DNA from: Bifidobacteriaceae bacterium UBA2724
GTDB taxonomy: Bacteria > Actinomycetota > Actinomycetes > Actinomycetales > Bifidobacteriaceae
Direction of reading: 5' to 3'
Assembly: GCA_002353815.1 (NCBI GenBank)
Contig: DEKK01000015.1
Location: 1 to 39,782, forward strand
DNA: 39,782 nt
Shown: piece by piece, positions 17,700-26,181 of the stretch
Position numbering within the stretch: the first letter of the stretch is position 1
Layout of the letters: every line of letters begins with the position of its first letter
The notes under the pieces: model-generated
Seen by the model: the letters and a program-made list of their open reading frames with translations, nothing else
What the model was told of the DNA's origin: nothing
Database searches by the model: none
Program-made: the position numbers and the translations under genes

Positions 17700-17741
17700 T
17701 TCCGGATGGTTCGTTCCGGATGGTTCGTTCCGGATGGTTCG
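17700..17741. repeat. 14-bp perfect tandem repeat, three copies
   Basis: ttccggatggttcg occurs three times without a gap (17700-17713, 17714-17727, 17728-17741). It lies in the 3' untranslated stretch downstream of the amidotransferase-like gene. No coding role is seen; slippage-prone and possibly strain-variable. Confidence 0.85.
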
Positions 17742-17877
17742 CCGTCCCTGCGACGCCTCGCCCCGCCGGCCCAAACGCCCGAGGGCTCCCGGACTCCCCT
17801 TTCCGGCTCTCCTTTTTCATCGGGGCGCCGCGCTTCGGTTCCAGCGACGGCGGCGTCTCACCGGGACCGCCGGCCCG

Positions 17878-18609
17878 TCAGTCCCCCGACGGGGATTCCT
17901 TGGAGCAGACATCCACGAAGGCCTGCACGATGGCCCGCTGCTGCGGGTATTTGCGCCACATGAACTCGGGGTGCCATTGGACGCCCCAGACGAAACGGTG
18001 GAACGGCATGCAGACGGATTCGACGAGGCCGTCCGGGGCCACGGCCATGGTCTGCAGCCCTTCGCCGAGCTTGTCGATGCCCTGGTGGTGGTAGCTGTTG
18101 ACCTTGAGCGTGCCCGTCCCCACTACCTGCGCCAGCGGGCTGTCGGCGACCACGTCGACGGTGTGGATCGGACGGTCGTACGGCGGCGACATGTGATGCC
18201 GCAGCGACGACGGATGCTGGCTCGGCAGGTCCTGGAACAGGGTGCCGTCCATCATGACGTTGATGAACTGGAGGCCTCGGCAGATGCCGAACACCGGCAT
18301 GTCGCGCTCCAGCGCCTGGGTGAAGAGCAGGCATTCCAGCGTGTCTCTCCCCTCGTGCGGCGGCCCGCAGGCAGGCAAGGGCGACTGGCCGTAGATCGCA
18401 GGGTTGACGTCGTGCCCGCCCGTCAGCAGCAGGCCGTCGAGCCCGTCGAGGATCTCGGAGACATCTGAGGGATCCGCGGTGAACGGAAGGATCACCGGCA
18501 GCGCCCCGCACGCCTTGAGAAGATTCATGTATCCCGGGAACATCCAGATACTTCGCTTGGCGTCATCATAAAGCGGTGTGACGCCTATCACCGGTTTCTT
18601 GCCACTCAT
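17878..18609 (-). CDS. Gamma-glutamyl-gamma-aminobutyrate hydrolase-like (peptidase C26)
   Basis: 243-aa cytoplasmic class I glutamine-amidotransferase-fold hydrolase of the PuuD/peptidase C26 group. Seen: PVIGVTPLYDD at the start, LLLTGGHDVNPAIYG, nucleophile elbow VFGICRGLQ with Cys110, KVNSYHHQGI, and the catalytic WHPE near the end (VQWHPEFMW). Family members cut gamma-glutamyl bonds, for example gamma-Glu-GABA in putrescine breakdown; no other putrescine gene is nearby, so the substrate is open. Start chosen at the Met before GKKPVIGV; the frame is open further upstream without family similarity. Monocistronic by context, with its own terminator at 17605-17635. Confidence 0.82.
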   Translation of the reverse strand: MSGKKPVIGVTPLYDDAKRSIWMFPGYMNLLKACGALPVILPFTADPSDVSEILDGLDGLLLTGGHDVNPAIYGQSPLPACGPPHEGRDTLECLLFTQALERDMPVFGICRGLQFINVMMDGTLFQDLPSQHPSSLRHHMSPPYDRPIHTVDVVADSPLAQVVGTGTLKVNSYHHQGIDKLGEGLQTMAVAPDGLVESVCMPFHRFVWGVQWHPEFMWRKYPQQRAIVQAFVDVCSKESPSGD

Positions 18610-18871
18610 GCCTTCACGGTATGGGCGGATTTTTACGGAAGGGCTAAGCGTGTGTTTCCCAGCCCCAAGGGAAGATAACACCGCCGAAATCTGCCCAGTC
18701 CGTCCGGCGCGGCGCGCGGAGAGCCTCTCCGTCGCATTTCGTGTGCCGGACGTCTTCACACCGCGCCGCACGCGGCGGGCCTCGCCGCCACCCGGACGGG
18801 TTCCTTGCCGCGCCCTTCGCTCCATACGGCGCACGGCGGACCTTCCTGATGCATTTCGCCAAGGCGTTCGG

Positions 18872-18919
18872 ACCGGTCATCGTTCGTTCCGACCGGTCAT
18901 TTTCGTTCCGACCGGTCAT
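18872..18919. repeat. Three ACCGGTCAT repeats at the 3' end of the second helicase gene
   Basis: accggtcat occurs at 18872-18880, 18892-18900 and 18911-18919, about 20 bases apart, each within a cgttccgaccggtcat-like unit. ACCGGT is self-complementary. The minus-strand stop codon of the helicase lies inside the last copy. The rest of the 306-bp gap 18610-18915 shows nothing I can name. Confidence 0.75.
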
Positions 18920-21081
18920 TTTTCGGTCAGGCGCGCAAGCTTCACCCTGAACGAGATGGACCGCGGGGTCTCCATCTCGTCGAATTTGATGACATAGGCC
19001 TCGCCGTCATAGCCCTCAACCGTGCCTTTGCCGAACACGCGGTGGCTGACGCGGTCGCCTATCTGGAAGTCATGGTCGCCTTTCGACAGCCACCGTTGGT
19101 CGAACGCTATCTGCTCGCGCGCCTTGGACAGCAGGTCGTCGTCAGGCCTGTTGTCGAACTCATAGTCCCGCTCCGGCAGCTCCATGAGGAACCTTGAGGG
19201 GAATCTCACGGCCCCGTCCGCAGAATTGAACCCCGCGGCCTCGGAAAGGTGCAGCGTCTTGCGGGCGCGCGTGACGGCGACGAAGGCGAGCCTGCGCTCC
19301 TCCTCCATCCCGTCAATGGTGCGAATCTTGCGCGAGGGGAAGATCCCCTCGTTCATGCCGCAGAGAAACACGTGGTCGAATTCGAGGCCTTTCGCGGCAT
19401 GCACCGTCATGAGCCTCACCTTGTCGCCGGCCGTCTGGACGTCCTGGTTGGTGAACAGCGCCACGTGCGCCAGGTATTCCTCCATGGTCGTCTCTTCGCC
19501 GCTGGCCATCTCCCAGTCATAGGCGGACTGCTTGAGCTCGGCGATGTTGTCGAGTCGGTCCTGGCTGCCTTCGGTGCGGAGCAGGTCCTCGTACCCGCTG
19601 GCGTCGAGGATCGCCGACAGCGCCTCGGAGACGGGTCGGTGCGTGTATTGCGCCGACATCTCCTCGATCATGGACATGAACGGCTTGGCGCGGGTGCCTT
19701 TGAAGATCGGGTCGCCGAGGGTGTCCCTGAGCGCCTGGTACAGCGTGCAGCCGTGAGAATCGGCATAGGAATGCAGGAATTGCAGACGTTTCCTGCCCAT
19801 GTTCCGCTTGGGCTTGTTGATGACGCGCTCGAACGACAGATCGTCTTTGAACGCCATGAGCCTCAGGTACGAAAGGGCGTCCTTGATCTCGGCCCTGTCG
19901 AAGAACTGCACTCCGGAATAGACCACGTAGGGGACCTTGGCGTTCCGCAACGCCTCCTCGATGGCACGCGTGACATAGTGAGCGCGGTAGAGCACTGCGA
20001 CGTCGCCGTACCTGACGCCTTGGCCGTGCATGGCGCAGATCCGCTCGACCAGACGCACAGCCTCATTCTGCGCAGTCTTGGCGTGGTCCCACACGGGCAT
20101 GGGCCCATCGGGGCAGGTCGGCTCCAGAGTTTTGGCGATGCGGTCCGTGTTGACGGCGATGAGGTCGTTCGCCACGGCGAGTATCTGCGGCGTGGACCTG
20201 TAGTTCGTCGTCATCATGATGGTCTGGGTCCCCGGGAAATGCTCGGGCATGTCCATCAGGAACGCCGTTTTGGCGCCACGCCATGTGTAGATGGTCTGGT
20301 CCGGGTCGCCCACGACGAACAGGTTGCGGTGGTATCCGCACAGCTCTTCCATGAGCTCGTACTGCGGCTCGTCGATGTCCTGGAACTCATCGACCATGAC
20401 GTATTCCAGCCGTTTCTGCCATTTGAGGCGGATGTCCGGATACCTCTCGAACATGAACAGCGTGAAGAATATGAGGTCGTTGTAGTCCGCGCCGAAGCAA
20501 CGCCGCTCCTGGTAGAGGTACCCCCGGAAGATGATGTCGTCCGGCCGCTGCGCCGCGTCGTAGGACTTCTTCAGCTCCTCGACGGGCAACGTGAGCAGGT
20601 CGAGGTAGTACCGGGGGTCGGTGACGCATTTGCGCATCTCGATCATGTCGCGCGCCTGCGAGAACGTCATCTGCCGCAAGGTGAGGTTGCGTTCGTCGTA
20701 GATCGTGGCGAGCATCTGGTCGATGTCGGAGTTGTCAAGGACGAGGAAGTTCTTCGGGTACCCCAGGGAATGCCCGTCCTCCTGCAGGATGGACACGCAC
20801 AGCCCGTGGAACGTGTTGACGTATCCGGTGTCCCTGTCGCCCGTGAGGGCCCGGATGCGCTGCCGCATCTCCTGCGCGGCCTTGTTGGTGAACGTGGCGC
20901 ACAGGATGTTGCCCGGCATGATGCCGAGGTCGTTGACGAGGTAGGCGAAACGGCGCGTCAGCGCACGCGTCTTGCCCGACCCTGCGCCGGCGACGACGCG
21001 CACCACCCCTTCGGTGGTCGTGACGGCCCGCAGCTGGGCCTCGTTGAGCCCCGACAGGGTATCGACGGGTTCTTCTTCCAT
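18916..21081 (-). CDS. UvrD/PcrA-family DNA helicase, second copy
   Basis: 721-aa superfamily 1A helicase. Motifs: Walker A VVAGAGSGKTRALTRRF, motif Ic region YVNTFHGLCVSILQED, II VDEFQDIDEPQY, III GDPDQTIYTWRGAKT, IV TTNYRST, V TVHAAKGLEFDHVF, VI EERRLAFVAVTRARKT. It also ends in a Tudor-like domain (DFQIGDRVSHRVFGKGTVEGYDG). It differs clearly from the helicase at 83-2611, being shorter and without its low-complexity tail, so it is a separate subfamily rather than a recent copy. Start at 21081, preceded by GGGGGTGAACGC. The open frame continues to 22206, but that part is a shadow of the EamA gene. DNA repair role is expected; the subfamily name is uncertain. Confidence 0.92.
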   Translation of the reverse strand: MEEEPVDTLSGLNEAQLRAVTTTEGVVRVVAGAGSGKTRALTRRFAYLVNDLGIMPGNILCATFTNKAAQEMRQRIRALTGDRDTGYVNTFHGLCVSILQEDGHSLGYPKNFLVLDNSDIDQMLATIYDERNLTLRQMTFSQARDMIEMRKCVTDPRYYLDLLTLPVEELKKSYDAAQRPDDIIFRGYLYQERRCFGADYNDLIFFTLFMFERYPDIRLKWQKRLEYVMVDEFQDIDEPQYELMEELCGYHRNLFVVGDPDQTIYTWRGAKTAFLMDMPEHFPGTQTIMMTTNYRSTPQILAVANDLIAVNTDRIAKTLEPTCPDGPMPVWDHAKTAQNEAVRLVERICAMHGQGVRYGDVAVLYRAHYVTRAIEEALRNAKVPYVVYSGVQFFDRAEIKDALSYLRLMAFKDDLSFERVINKPKRNMGRKRLQFLHSYADSHGCTLYQALRDTLGDPIFKGTRAKPFMSMIEEMSAQYTHRPVSEALSAILDASGYEDLLRTEGSQDRLDNIAELKQSAYDWEMASGEETTMEEYLAHVALFTNQDVQTAGDKVRLMTVHAAKGLEFDHVFLCGMNEGIFPSRKIRTIDGMEEERRLAFVAVTRARKTLHLSEAAGFNSADGAVRFPSRFLMELPERDYEFDNRPDDDLLSKAREQIAFDQRWLSKGDHDFQIGDRVSHRVFGKGTVEGYDGEAYVIKFDEMETPRSISFRVKLARLTEK

Positions 21082-21105
21082 GCGTTCACCCCCATTCGCG
21101 TCCAA

Positions 21106-21145
21106 TGCAATCCAGTGCAATCCTCTGCAATCCGGTGCGACCTTC
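21106..21145. promoter_or_regulatory. 10-bp phased repeats upstream of the second helicase
   Basis: tgcaatccag, tgcaatcctc and tgcaatccgg follow one another at 21106, 21116 and 21126, with a degenerate fourth unit tgcgaccttc. On the minus strand this is GGATTGCA recurring once per helical turn, 25-65 bases before the start codon. It could be a multi-site operator or simple slippage. No LexA-type box was recognised. Confidence 0.5.
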
Positions 21146-21380
21146 CGGTTTGGCAAGGAACTTGCCCGCGAGCGCAGAAGCCGCACGTGCAGACACCGCA
21201 GACACACCCGGCCGCGCCGCGGCGCCACATCCGCCGTGAGCGTGACATCGCGGCGAACGGACCGGCCGCATCGCACGGCCGCGTCTGTGAATCGGTACGG
21301 CAATGATAGCATCGCGTTCGCACAAATGTTCGAACCGGCGTGTCCCCACGCCCCGCCTTCCCCTCCGGGTTTTCCGTGGC

Positions 21381-22295
21381 TCAGACGGTCACGAACACCA
21401 TGGCGATGATCAGCGCGAACCCCGTCAGGTCGGCCGGCGTGAAGCTCGCCCCCAGCCACAGGACCGACGTGACGGTGGCCGCCAGCGGCTCGCACGTGTC
21501 GATCATCGTGCCCTTGACCGCCCCGATGACGCTCACGCCTTTGAGGTACAGGGCGAACGAAACGAAGGTGCCCACGACAACCGACAGGGCCAGGAGGGTC
21601 CACCCCAGGGCGTCCATGTGCGGCATGGACGACCACGGCCGGCACACCACGCACATGGCGATCCCGGACATCAGGAACGAGACCCCGTTGACCGCGAAAT
21701 TGCCCCATTTCTTGATCGCGGGGATCGGGACCACCGACATCGCCGCGCCGCCGAAGGCATTGACGAGACCCCACACGATGCCCTGCCACGGCAGAGCGAG
21801 CTCCGAGGGATTGCCGCCGGTCGCCAGCAGGAACACGCCCGCGAGCGCCATCACGGCGCCGACCACGTCGCGCCTGCGGGGCGCCTTGCGCGCCTTGATG
21901 CACGCGTAGACCATCACGATGAGGATGCTCATGCACTGCAGCACGGTGGCGGTCGCCGAATTGGTCCAGTCGATGGTCTCGAGGTAGCCCAGCTGCACGA
22001 ACATCACGCTGGTGAGCGCGATGACCATCAGCTGCAGCACCGGGCGCCATCCGGAGAACATGTCCGGGATGCTGCGGGGCGTGCGCCACAGCGCGCACGC
22101 CATGAACAGCGCCCCGGCGCCCAGCTGCCGGACGATGGAGAACCACAGCGGCGTCACATCGTAGTTCGACATGACGTATTTCGAAATGGTTCCGTTGACG
22201 CCCCACAGCACTGCGCCGGCCAGCGCATAGAGGAACCCCGCCGTCATACTGCTGCGCATCAATCGGCGTGCGTTACGCGTGGGGAGCTTTGCCAT
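21381..22295 (-). CDS. EamA/DMT-family transporter
   Basis: 304-aa membrane protein with about ten hydrophobic segments in two related halves, the drug/metabolite transporter (EamA) fold. Seen: FLYALAGAVLWGVNGTISKY at the start, TNSATATVLQCMSILIVMVY, GGNPSELALPWQGIVWGLVN and IGAVKGTMIDTCEPLAATVT, where the EP near the end of the second half is typical. Substrate unknown; relatives export amino acids, metabolites or drugs. Start at 22295 with AGGATTCCAAGC upstream. Same strand as the PdxR gene 157 bases upstream, so it could share that transcript, giving a faint link to vitamin B6 or amino-acid handling (inference). Confidence 0.87.
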   Translation of the reverse strand: MAKLPTRNARRLMRSSMTAGFLYALAGAVLWGVNGTISKYVMSNYDVTPLWFSIVRQLGAGALFMACALWRTPRSIPDMFSGWRPVLQLMVIALTSVMFVQLGYLETIDWTNSATATVLQCMSILIVMVYACIKARKAPRRRDVVGAVMALAGVFLLATGGNPSELALPWQGIVWGLVNAFGGAAMSVVPIPAIKKWGNFAVNGVSFLMSGIAMCVVCRPWSSMPHMDALGWTLLALSVVVGTFVSFALYLKGVSVIGAVKGTMIDTCEPLAATVTSVLWLGASFTPADLTGFALIIAMVFVTV

Positions 22296-22452
22296 GCTTG
22301 GAATCCTAGCAAGGGCGTGTTATCAGTCGACACGCGGGCCTGCAGATTCGTCGCCGCGCCGCCCGTCCCCTCGCACCCGTGCGCACTTCCCCACGGCGCC
22401 GTTGCACCGCCAGCAGCCGCCCGTCGCCACGTCGCCGCCCCAGTCGAGCCCG

Positions 22453-24126
22453 TCAGCGGGCGGCGAGGAACGTAGCCGACAGCACCTGTGCGCATCGGGG
22501 CACCGCGTCGAGCGAGAGCCCGTCGTACTGCATGACGAACCGCGGCATGTCGTCGTCGTAGCCCGGCGTGGGGCCCGACGGATCGTCCACGTAGCGCGAC
22601 ATGGGCGCCAGCCGGACGCCATGGCGCAGGGCGATGCGGGCGATCTCGCCCTCGCTCGCCGACGATTCCACGGCAAGCACGAAATGCAGCCCGGAGTCGG
22701 CCTCCTCCACGTGGATGCGCGCGCCCGCAGGCGAGTCGGCGAGGGCCGCAAGCAAGGCGTCGCGCACATCGCGCCGTTCCTTGCGATAACGGTTCACGTG
22801 GCGTTCGTAGTCGCCGGATTCCAGCAGACGCGCCAGACAGATCTGGTCCACGACGCTCACCGTGCTCGAATAGAAGCCCAGCGCGTCGTCGTACACGGCG
22901 CGCAGGGCGGGCGGCAGCACCATGTAGGCCAGTCGGAGCGCGGAGCCGAGGGATTTGGAGAAAGTGCCGATGTAGACGACGCGTCCCAGCACGTCGATGC
23001 TGGCCAGAGGCGGGATGGGGCGCCCCGCCATGCGGAACTCGTTGTCGTAATCGTCCTCCACGAGGAACCTGTCGCCCTCGACAAGCCAGCCGAGCAGTTC
23101 GTAACGGCGCGTGACGGAGGTGACGCGCCCCGTCGGGAACTGGTGCGACGGCATGATGTGCACGAGATCCGCTCCGCTCGCCTCGAGTTCGTCCATGTCG
23201 ATCCCCTCGCGGTCGAGCGGAACATGCCTCACGTCGAAGCCATAGGAGCGGTAGATGCTGGCGAGACGGGGGTATCCCGGGTTCTCGAGGGCGACGACGG
23301 GGCGCCGCGGCGACGCATCCGGACGGGCGCCGCGGGACGAACCGCGCGACCCGCCCCGCACCGCCCCTGCCGCACCGTCCGCCCCGGTGGCGCCGTCGGC
23401 GCCGCTGCGCACGGCGGTGATGAGCTGCGCCACCTGACCGTAGAGCATCTGCGCGCCGGCGCCCACGACGATGGATTCGGGATCGACGTTCATTCCTCTA
23501 AACGACAGCAGGTGCGCGGCGATGGCGCGGCGCAGGCGCAACGACCCCAGGGACGGCTGCGGCGCATAGAGCTCCCTGTCGCCTTCGTGTGCAAGTGTGG
23601 CGCGCAACGCCTTGCTCCACAGCCCCGCGGCCACGCCAGGGTTCGACGCCGGCCACGAGAAATCCGCATACGGGGCCGCGTCCCGGGCGGACGTCGAAAG
23701 AGAGGACGGCTTGGAAACCGCACCGGCGGTGGCGAATGCCGACGGGGATGACGGGGCGGCGGCCAGTACGGCGGATGCGGACGCCTGCGACGAGCCCGCA
23801 CGGGACTGTGTCGCGATACCGAGAGGAGCCTGCGCCGCGGCGATGTCGCGATGCGCCAGACCGGGGCGCGCCGTCCGTTTCGGCAGACGCGCGACGAAAT
23901 ACCCTCGGCGCTCGCGCGAATGGATGTAGCCTTCGTAAGTCAGCTGGGCATACGCTTTCTCGACCGTGACGAGGCTCACGTGAAGGCGTTTGGCGAACGC
24001 CCGCTTCGAGGGAAGCCGGTCACCCGGGTCAACCTGTCCGCTTTCGATGTCATGGCGGATGCACCGGTAGAGATAGTCGTACAGCGTGAAGCTGCCACGC
24101 TCCGTCATGTCGTAGTCAAAAGCCAT
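22453..24126 (-). CDS. pdxR: MocR-family regulator PdxR (GntR helix-turn-helix plus aminotransferase-like domain)
   Basis: 557-aa regulator. The N-terminus is a GntR winged helix (SFTLYDYLYRCIRHDIESG, LPSKRAFAKRLHVSLVTVEK), then an Ala/Ser-rich linker (about 95-150), then a fold-type I aminotransferase-like domain with the PLP-lysine block VVYIGTFSKSLGSALRLAY. MocR proteins of the PdxR subgroup sense pyridoxal phosphate and control pdxST; the divergent pdxS-pdxT pair makes that assignment strong. Start at 24126 (MAFDYDMTERGSFTLYDYL); the open frame upstream has no family similarity. A Gly/Ala/Ser-rich insertion after SGADGATGADGAAGAV in the sensor domain is unusual. Confidence 0.9.
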   Translation of the reverse strand: MAFDYDMTERGSFTLYDYLYRCIRHDIESGQVDPGDRLPSKRAFAKRLHVSLVTVEKAYAQLTYEGYIHSRERRGYFVARLPKRTARPGLAHRDIAAAQAPLGIATQSRAGSSQASASAVLAAAPSSPSAFATAGAVSKPSSLSTSARDAAPYADFSWPASNPGVAAGLWSKALRATLAHEGDRELYAPQPSLGSLRLRRAIAAHLLSFRGMNVDPESIVVGAGAQMLYGQVAQLITAVRSGADGATGADGAAGAVRGGSRGSSRGARPDASPRRPVVALENPGYPRLASIYRSYGFDVRHVPLDREGIDMDELEASGADLVHIMPSHQFPTGRVTSVTRRYELLGWLVEGDRFLVEDDYDNEFRMAGRPIPPLASIDVLGRVVYIGTFSKSLGSALRLAYMVLPPALRAVYDDALGFYSSTVSVVDQICLARLLESGDYERHVNRYRKERRDVRDALLAALADSPAGARIHVEEADSGLHFVLAVESSASEGEIARIALRHGVRLAPMSRYVDDPSGPTPGYDDDMPRFVMQYDGLSLDAVPRCAQVLSATFLAAR

Positions 24127-24331
24127 TGCATCCTCGATTTCCGTTTCCGGCGTCCCCGGCGGCACCCGATGGCCCGGCCTGCATCCAGCGGGCGCCGTCA
24201 GGGAAGCCGCGGGATGTGCCCCTGACTGCGGACGCGACACACCGCGACACACCGCAGACGGGGCGGGCCGGCCCGACGAAGCCACAGGATTCTCATCGCC
24301 GTCCCATGCCATCCACGGTCATGCGCCCAGT

Positions 24332-24376
24332 CCATCTGGTCTTATCGAATCTTACCATCTGGTCTTATTCTGGTCT
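24332..24376. promoter_or_regulatory. PdxR operator candidate: direct repeats in the pdxR-pdxS gap
   Basis: ccatctggtcttat occurs perfectly at 24332-24345 and 24355-24368 (23-bp step). A third shorter copy, ctggtct, lies at 24370-24376, 11 bp after the matching part of the second. Steps of about two and one helical turns suit binding on one DNA face. PdxR proteins are known to bind direct repeats with a TGGWCT-like core, and the TGGTCT core here agrees. The rest of the 349-bp gap must hold both promoters; no clear hexamers were assigned. Confidence 0.65.
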
Positions 24377-24475
24377 GCTGTTTTTCTGCATTTTTCATGG
24401 ATTCCCAATGGCCACAGCCCCGATGTCCGCCTAATCTCAGGTCACGTCAACGGCATCCACAAGGAGGAGAAACCC

Positions 24476-25387
24476 ATGGCCGAAGAAACCGAATCCAAGA
24501 ACGCGACCAAGCCCGGCGAGGACCGCGCCGCGCTCAACCGCCAGCTCGCGCAGATGCTCAAGGGCGGCGTCATCATGGACGTCACGACCCCCGAGCAGGC
24601 GAAAATCGCCGAAGACGCCGGCGCCTGCGCCGTCATGGCCCTCGAGCGCATCCCCGCCGACATCCGCGCCGCCGGCGGCGTGTCCCGCATGTCCGACCCG
24701 GCCATGATCAAAGGCATCCAGCGTGCCGTCTCCATCCCGGTCATGGCGAAGGTCCGCATCGGCCACATCGCCGAGGCCCGCATCCTCCAGGCCATCGACA
24801 TCGACTACATCGACGAATCCGAGGTCCTCTCCCCCGCCGACGACGTGTACCACATCGACAAGACCCAGTTCAAGGTGCCCTTCGTGTGCGGCGCGAAGAA
24901 CCTCGGCGAGGCCCTCCGACGCATCGCCGAAGGCGCGTCCATGATCCGCACCAAGGGCGAGCCGGGCACCGGCGACGTGATCCAGGCCGTGCGCCACATG
25001 CGCACGATGAACCGCCAGATCCACGAGCTCGTCTCGCTGCGTGACGACGAGGTGTTCGAGGCCGCCAAAAAGCTCGAGGTGCCCTACGACCTCGCCAAGT
25101 ATGTGCATGACAACGGCCGCCTGCCCGTCGTGAACTTCGCGGCCGGCGGCGTGGCGACGCCCGCCGACGCCGCCCTCATGATGGAGCTGGGCGCCGAAGG
25201 CGTGTTCGTCGGCTCCGGCATCTTCAAGTCCGGAGACCCCGCCAAACGCGCCGCCGCCATCGTCAAGGCCACCGCGAACTGGCAGGACGCCGACCTTCTC
25301 GCCAAGCTCAGCGAAAACCTCGGCGAGGCCATGGTCGGCATCAACGAGGACGAGATCAAGACCATCATGGCCGCAAGGGGCGAGTGA
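24476..25387 (+). CDS. pdxS: Pyridoxal 5'-phosphate synthase, synthase subunit PdxS
   Basis: 303-aa cytoplasmic TIM-barrel enzyme making pyridoxal 5'-phosphate from ribose 5-phosphate, glyceraldehyde 3-phosphate and ammonia supplied by PdxT. Highly conserved blocks: GGVIMDVTTPEQAKIAEDAG, CAVMALERIPADIRA, PVMAKVRIGHIAEA (imine-forming Lys92), GASMIRTKGEPGTGDV (second Lys160) and NFAAGGVATPADAALMM. An aaggaggag site precedes the ATG. pdxT starts one base after its stop. Length is normal for the family. Confidence 0.98.
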   Translation: MAEETESKNATKPGEDRAALNRQLAQMLKGGVIMDVTTPEQAKIAEDAGACAVMALERIPADIRAAGGVSRMSDPAMIKGIQRAVSIPVMAKVRIGHIAEARILQAIDIDYIDESEVLSPADDVYHIDKTQFKVPFVCGAKNLGEALRRIAEGASMIRTKGEPGTGDVIQAVRHMRTMNRQIHELVSLRDDEVFEAAKKLEVPYDLAKYVHDNGRLPVVNFAAGGVATPADAALMMELGAEGVFVGSGIFKSGDPAKRAAAIVKATANWQDADLLAKLSENLGEAMVGINEDEIKTIMAARGE

Positions 25388-25388
25388 C

Positions 25389-26027
25389 ATGGTCGTCGCG
25401 GTTCAGTACATCAGCAAGGAACGCGGCGGCGAGCAGTCGCACGACGTGACCGGAATCCTCGCGGTGCAGGGCGCGTTCGCGGAGCACGCCGCCATGCTCG
25501 ACCGCCTCGGTGCCCCGTGGCGCTTGCTGCGCGCGGCCGACGATTTCGACGATTCCATCGCCCGCGTGATTCTTCCCGGCGGCGAGAGCACGGCGCAGTC
25601 CAAGCTGTTGCATTCCAGCGGCCTGTTCGATCCGATTGAAGCGCATATCAAGGCCGGCAAGCCGGTGCTCGGCACGTGCGCGGGGCTAATCCTCCTGGCC
25701 GAGCACGTTCAGACCGCCGACGGCGACACGATCACCGACCGTCGCGACGGACCGTACTTCGCCACCCTGCCCGTGCACGTGCGGCGCAACGCGTACGGCC
25801 GCCAGCTGGGCAGCTTCCATACGACGGCCCCGTTCGAGGGCATCGGGACCATTCCGATGACATTCATCCGCGCGCCGTTCATCACCTCCGTGGATGACGG
25901 AGCCGAGGAGCTCGCCTCGGTCGACGGCCACGTGGTCGCGGCCCGCAGCGGCAACCAGATCGGCATCTCGTTCCACCCGGAACTCGACACCGACACCCGC
26001 CTGCACAGGATGTTCCTGTCCCTGTGA
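25389..26027 (+). CDS. pdxT: Pyridoxal 5'-phosphate synthase, glutaminase subunit PdxT
   Basis: 212-aa glutaminase giving ammonia to PdxS. Family features: TGILAVQGAFAEHAAMLDRL, LPGGEST, the nucleophile elbow GTCAGLILL with Cys97, and the His196/Glu198 pair in ISFHPELD. About 20 residues (MVVAVQYISKERGGEQSHDV) precede the usual start; no better internal start is visible, and the ATG sits one base after pdxS with AAGGGGCGAG upstream. Co-transcribed with pdxS and followed by a terminator. Confidence 0.97.
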   Translation: MVVAVQYISKERGGEQSHDVTGILAVQGAFAEHAAMLDRLGAPWRLLRAADDFDDSIARVILPGGESTAQSKLLHSSGLFDPIEAHIKAGKPVLGTCAGLILLAEHVQTADGDTITDRRDGPYFATLPVHVRRNAYGRQLGSFHTTAPFEGIGTIPMTFIRAPFITSVDDGAEELASVDGHVVAARSGNQIGISFHPELDTDTRLHRMFLSL

Positions 26028-26089
26028 CCCGCTGACGGACCCCTGCGCAAAACCGCGCATACGCAGAACGCGTTCAAAGAAAAAACGAT

Positions 26090-26124
26090 GGCGGCGGCAG
26101 CGTTTCCCACGCTCCGCCGCCTTT
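26090..26124 (+). terminator. Rho-independent terminator after pdxT
   Basis: Stem ggcggcgg-c-agcgt (26090-26103) / acgct-ccgccgcc (26109-26121), with one bulged C and a short loop, then ttt. An A-rich run before it would make it usable from both sides. It closes the pdxST unit about 60 bases past the stop. Confidence 0.75.
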
Positions 26125-26181
26125 AGCATATGCGCAGGAGCCTGGGTGACGCATACCCCGGCGCAGACGAAAGGAGACGGC

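Noticed and set aside
21082..22206. N-terminal extension of the second helicase (open frame to 22206)
   Set aside because: The extension lies over the EamA gene in another frame, reads as Arg/Gly/His-rich shadow sequence, and a good start with a ribosome site exists at 21081.
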